From assembly GCA_046262935.1 (NCBI GenBank), contig JBHELT010000069.1, positions 1-15,519 on the forward strand: 15,519 nucleotides of DNA, read 5' to 3'. Both the position numbers and the translations under genes were made by a program. Positions within the stretch are counted from its first letter, which is position 1; every line of letters starts with the position of its first letter. This DNA is from JBHELT01 sp046262935. Lineage in GTDB: Bacteria > Actinomycetota > CADDZG01 > JAHWKV01. Shown piece after piece: positions 12,323 to 15,519 of this stretch. The notes under the pieces were generated by a model, which saw nothing but the letters and a program-made list of their open reading frames with translations, did not search any database and had not been told where the DNA came from.

Positions 12323-13847
12323 CTCCCGTTAGTTCGCTGATGACCAACGGCACCGCATCGACTATGTCTGAGGCGGTTGAGCCGAGCACACCCCTCGCAG
12401 CGGCGACACGGTCGCCTGCGGAACCGTGTAGCCACGCCGATGTCCAGCCTGCATGCATCGTTTCCAGGCCCGCGGCGAGCATCGCCACCGAAATCCCGGT
12501 CAAAACGTCACCTGTTCCAGCGGTCGCGAGCTCGGGTCCGCCGGTCGTAGATACAACAACATCACCGCTCGGATCGGCGATAACGCTATGCGAACCTTTG
12601 AATACAACTACTGCACCCGTCATATCGGCCGCATGCCGCGCGTTTTCGATGCGATCTGCATCGACGCTCGAAGGTTCGCTCGCGAGTAGGTGGGCCATCT
12701 CGCCGCTGTGAGGAGTGAGTAAGGTTCCGGCCTGACGCGATTTCAGCGCGCCTGGACCAGCCGCTATCGCGAAGATGCCATCGGCATCGATCACCATGGG
12801 CTTTCCGCAGCGCCGCACCAATGCATCGACGAATGCCAAGGTCTCCCGTTCCCTTCCGAGCCCAGGACCCAGAGCGATCGCATCGACCTGATCGGACCAC
12901 TGCATCACTTGATCGACGTGATCAGGAGTGAACCACTCGGCATCGTCGTCGCCAACGCTGAAGGTGAGCGCTTCGATCACGGACGAACGCACAACGGAGG
13001 CCGCCGCGCCCGGGACCGCGATTCGCACGAGTCCGGCCCCGGCGCGAAAGGCGCCTCGGGCCGCAAGTATCGCCGCCCCTGGCATCGCTGCAGAGCCCGC
13101 CACCACAAGAACCTTACCGACACTTCGTTTGTGCGATGACGCATCGCGTTTGGGAATCATTCTCGCCACGTCGGCGGCTTCGACCTGGTGAACCGACGCG
13201 TGCACCGCACCGACGTCGCATCCGATGTCGGCGACGATGACTCTTCCGGCACGGCGCGCCCCGGCTCCCGTGATGGTGCCGGTCTTCGCGGCCCCCATCG
13301 CGATGGTCAGGGTTGCTTCAACCGCGACCTGCGCTGAACCCGTAAGGGGGTTAACACCAGAGGGCACGTCGATACTCAAGACCGGCTTGCTTGCATCACC
13401 GATCACATCGATCAATTTCGCCGATGCCGCTTCGAAAGCACCCTTGAAGCCAGTACCGACGATGGCGTCGATGATCACGTCGGCCCGCAGGATCTCATCT
13501 GCGAAACGAGCGTCTACGGAAGACATCGTCTTGATATTCTTCGCGCTGTGCATGGCCTGTTGAGCTGGCCCCTGAAGGGGGCCGCTCAACCCTTCGAGTG
13601 GATGAACGATGACCGGATAGGCGCCCCAGTCATACAGGTACTTAGCCGCCACGAAGCCGTCGCCCGCGTTATTGCCCTTGCCGCAAACGATGACGAATCT
13701 TTTGTTGTAGACACCTCCGGCCAGCTCGACAGCGGCCCGCGCAACCGCGAACCCTGCCTTTTTCATCATCATCTCGACCGATGAACCGTTAGCGATGGCA
13801 ACCTGCTCGGCATGCGACATCTCGGTCGGCGTTAGTACCGCGATCAT
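12300..13847 (-). CDS. nnr: Bifunctional NAD(P)H-hydrate epimerase / ADP-dependent (S)-NAD(P)H-hydrate dehydratase
   Basis: A 515-residue fusion that repairs NADH and NADPH hydrates, formed by heat or GAPDH side reactions. Residues 1 to about 225 are the YjeF_N epimerase (KGNNAGDGFVAAKY at 57-70, catalytic Asp160 in SIDVPSGVN). Residues about 230-510 are the ribokinase-like dehydratase (GSAAMPGAAILAARGAFRAGAG, LGPGLG, LTPHSGEMAHLL, and GTGDVLTGI with Asp447). The second motif has Ser where Pro is usual (HPGE). The ATG at 13845-13847 lacks a clear ribosome site but TAGAAT lies exactly 6 bases upstream, so a leaderless transcript is possible. glmS ends 38 bases upstream. The neighbour acpS, often between glmS and nnr in streptomycetes, is absent. 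Confidence 0.95.
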   Translation of the reverse strand: MIAVLTPTEMSHAEQVAIANGSSVEMMMKKAGFAVARAAVELAGGVYNKRFVIVCGKGNNAGDGFVAAKYLYDWGAYPVIVHPLEGLSGPLQGPAQQAMHSAKNIKTMSSVDARFADEILRADVIIDAIVGTGFKGAFEAASAKLIDVIGDASKPVLSIDVPSGVNPLTGSAQVAVEATLTIAMGAAKTGTITGAGARRAGRVIVADIGCDVGAVHASVHQVEAADVARMIPKRDASSHKRSVGKVLVVAGSAAMPGAAILAARGAFRAGAGLVRIAVPGAAASVVRSSVIEALTFSVGDDDAEWFTPDHVDQVMQWSDQVDAIALGPGLGRERETLAFVDALVRRCGKPMVIDADGIFAIAAGPGALKSRQAGTLLTPHSGEMAHLLASEPSSVDADRIENARHAADMTGAVVVFKGSHSVIADPSGDVVVSTTGGPELATAGTGDVLTGISVAMLAAGLETMHAGWTSAWLHGSAGDRVAAARGVLGSTASDIVDAVPLVISELTGGEEAGRS

Positions 13848-13853
13848 GCGCCC

Positions 13854-13859
13854 ATTCTA
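13854..13859 (-). promoter_or_regulatory. Leaderless-type -10 element before nnr
   Basis: The minus strand reads TAGAAT, 6 bases (GGGCGC), then the nnr ATG. This would place the transcription start on the A of the start codon. No Shine-Dalgarno fits the 38-base gap after glmS. No good -35 is seen. It would give the nnr-to-tsaD array its own promoter in addition to read-through from glmS. Confidence 0.4.
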
Positions 13860-13885
13860 GGTCGGTTGACGATTCGGTTCGCGCT

Positions 13886-15519
13886 CTATTCGACCGTGAC
13901 CGACTTCGCCAAGTTGCGCGGCTTGTCTGGGTCGAGCCCGCGCTTTTTGGCAACGTGATATGCGAGCAACTGCAAGGGCACTACATCGACAGCAGGAGAC
14001 AGCAGATCCGGGGTGGCGGGGACCCGGATCACGTGGGAGAAAAGTGCATCGGCCGAGTCGTCGTCTTCACAGACCAGCGCGATCACCTCGGCCCCCCTGG
14101 CCTTGGCCTCTTGCATGTTCGAGAACATCTTCGCCTTGACGTGGCTCCGGGTCGCAACCCCAACAACTGGTACGCCATCCTCGAGCAAGGCGATCGGGCC
14201 ATGTTTCATCTCCCCAGCCGCGAATCCTTCGGCATGAAGGTAGGAGATCTCCTTCATCTTGAGGGCCCCTTCCATGGCAACCGGGAACCCAACCCCGCGA
14301 CCGATGAATAAGAAGGTGGTTGCCTGCTTGTACTTTTCAGCAAGCGCAACGATGGCTCCTGTGTCGACGAGCACCGACTCCACTTGAGCAGGGATGCGGT
14401 TCAGATGATCGAGCAATTCCTTGGTCTCCGCTGGATAGCGCGTTCCGAGGGTCTGGGCCATCCAAAGCGCAAGCAGCCATAAGGCTGTCATCTGCGTCGT
14501 CAGTGTCTTCGTGGCGGCAACGCCCACTTCCGGGCCTGCATGGGTGTAGAGCACAGCATCGGCCTCGCGCGTGATAGACGAGCCAACAACGTTGGTGATC
14601 GCGATGACTTTGGCTTTCTGTTTGCGTGCGTACCTCACGGCAGCAAGCGTGTCGGCAGTCTCCCCCGACTGAGAGATCCCAACAACCAAGGTGCTCGAAT
14701 CGAGAACGGGGTCTCGGTATCGGAACTCGCTGGCTACATCGATCTCGACTGGCAGTCGCGTCCAATGCTCGATGGCGTACTTCGCCACGAGGCCAGCATG
14801 GAACGACGAACCGCACGCGACGATGAATACCTTGTCTACGTCGCGCAACTCCTCATCGCTGATCCTCAATTCGTCAAGATGAAGAGCGCCGGTTTTGTCT
14901 GATCGGCCTCGCAGGGTTTCTCGGATGGCGGTTGGCTGTTCGTGGATCTCTTTCATCATGAAGTCGTCATAGCCACCCTTCTCTGCGGCGGCGATATCCC
15001 ATGAAACATCCATGTGCTCTAGCGAGGAAGGACTTCCGTCTTCTTCTATGCAAAAGACCGATCCGGGCGTCACCTCCACCAGTTGGCCGTCGCGCATGTG
15101 CGCCACATCCCTGGTGTGTTCGATCAGAGCAACGACGTCCGATGCGACGAAGTTCTCGTCTTTGCCGAAACCAACGATGAGCGGGCAATCGCGTCTTGCC
15201 GCAACCATCTTCTGAGGTTCGGCCGAGTCGACAACGACCAGCGCGAACGATCCGTCGATCATGGCAATGGCACTGCGGGTCGCTTCGAGCAGGCTCGAAC
15301 CACCCGACACCTCAGACTCGATCAGGTGCGCGACCGTTTCGGTATCGGTTTCAGATGAGAACCGGTGGCCCTTTTCCTCGAGCAGTTCTCTTAGTTCCAT
15401 GTGGTTTTCGATGATCCCGTTGTGCACCAGGGCGATGCGCGAATCGCAGTCAACATGAGGATGCGCATTCCGCTCGGTTGGCGCGCCGCATGTTGCCCAG
15501 CGCGTGTGGCCGATACCGG
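13886..15519 (-). CDS. glmS: Glutamine-fructose-6-phosphate aminotransferase (isomerising), 5' partial
   Basis: GlmS makes glucosamine-6-phosphate from fructose-6-phosphate and glutamine, the first step to UDP-GlcNAc. The window has 543 residues; about 70 N-terminal residues, including the catalytic Cys1, lie beyond the right edge. Visible are the class II glutaminase end (IGHTRWATCGAP, RNAHPH, HNGIIENH, SSETDTETVAHL), the SIS1 domain (VACGSSFHAG, GISQSGETADT) and SIS2 (GRGVGFPVAMEGALKMKEISYLHAE, MKHGPIAL), ending in the conserved DKPRNLAKSVTVE. In RWATCG the codon at 15488-15490 is TGC (Cys) where the well-known enzymes have His (His77 in E. coli). No frameshift is seen. It is the first gene of the array read from right to left. 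Confidence 0.97.
   Translation of the reverse strand, partial: GIGHTRWATCGAPTERNAHPHVDCDSRIALVHNGIIENHMELRELLEEKGHRFSSETDTETVAHLIESEVSGGSSLLEATRSAIAMIDGSFALVVVDSAEPQKMVAARRDCPLIVGFGKDENFVASDVVALIEHTRDVAHMRDGQLVEVTPGSVFCIEEDGSPSSLEHMDVSWDIAAAEKGGYDDFMMKEIHEQPTAIRETLRGRSDKTGALHLDELRISDEELRDVDKVFIVACGSSFHAGLVAKYAIEHWTRLPVEIDVASEFRYRDPVLDSSTLVVGISQSGETADTLAAVRYARKQKAKVIAITNVVGSSITREADAVLYTHAGPEVGVAATKTLTTQMTALWLLALWMAQTLGTRYPAETKELLDHLNRIPAQVESVLVDTGAIVALAEKYKQATTFLFIGRGVGFPVAMEGALKMKEISYLHAEGFAAGEMKHGPIALLEDGVPVVGVATRSHVKAKMFSNMQEAKARGAEVIALVCEDDDSADALFSHVIRVPATPDLLSPAVDVVPLQLLAYHVAKKRGLDPDKPRNLAKSVTVE

Noticed and set aside
12340..13563. Several long plus-strand frames opposite nnr
   Set aside because: Ala/Pro/Thr/Ser-rich translations mirror the codon bias of nnr on the other strand; no ribosome sites or family motifs.
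1..15519. CRISPR arrays, insertion sequences, phage genes, tRNA or rRNA genes
   Set aside because: Read on both strands and found no regular repeats, transposase or integrase motifs, cloverleaf-like segments or rRNA signatures.
1..15519. High apparent density of GATC and CGATCG words
   Set aside because: Looks frequent by eye, but it follows from common Asp, Ile and Arg codons at this GC content and I could not count it against a shuffled control.

Overview
The window looks like a chromosomal stretch from an actinobacterium (Actinomycetota) of moderate GC (mid-50s % by eye, not counted). The evidence is gene content and order: glmS, nnr, alr, an alpha/beta hydrolase, tsaE, tsaB, rimI, tsaD, groES, then guaB3 and guaA is the order I know from mycobacteria and streptomycetes, with lineage-specific additions and losses. 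GuaB3, a CBS-less IMP dehydrogenase paralogue, is typical of that phylum, and several promoters look leaderless, as is common there. I cannot name a genus.

Right part (5680-15519, all minus strand): a dense array of ten genes with 23-26 base overlaps, stop/start overlaps or gaps of a few bases, apart from 38 and 52 base gaps beside nnr and the DNA glycosylase. From the right edge they are glmS (cut by the edge), nnr, alr, an alpha/beta hydrolase, a P1-family (DmpA-like) peptidase, a family-4 uracil-DNA glycosylase, tsaE, tsaB, rimI and tsaD. The themes are amino-sugar and D-alanine supply for the cell wall (glmS, alr), repair of damaged NAD(P)H (nnr), DNA uracil repair, and the t6A tRNA modification machinery (tsaB, tsaD, tsaE) with its usual companion rimI.

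Middle part (2231-5670): an accessory patch. It holds a lipoprotein gene divergent from a secreted M23 endopeptidase with an N-terminal coiled coil; groES on its own, without groEL, under a perfect CIRCE/HrcA operator; a solitary ribbon-helix-helix antitoxin-like gene behind a palindromic operator and a tiny Doc-like ORF; and a DUF1697 gene that overlaps a 20-codon leader ORF. Two clear hairpin terminators separate these units, and 4513-4736 has no recognisable gene.

Left part (1-2158, minus strand): a small four-helix membrane protein, guaB3 and guaA (cut by the left edge; only its glutamine amidotransferase domain is present). guaB3 and guaA both appear to start with TTG, are 1 base apart, and probably form a GMP biosynthesis unit behind an extended -10 promoter.

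No RNA genes, insertion sequences, CRISPR arrays or phage genes were seen. Most of the window is ordinary housekeeping sequence. The places most worth a second look are the orphan CIRCE-groES, the antitoxin with its Doc-like upstream ORF, the leader ORF before DUF1697, the acidic N-terminal extension on TsaD, and the leaderless-type promoter spacing.
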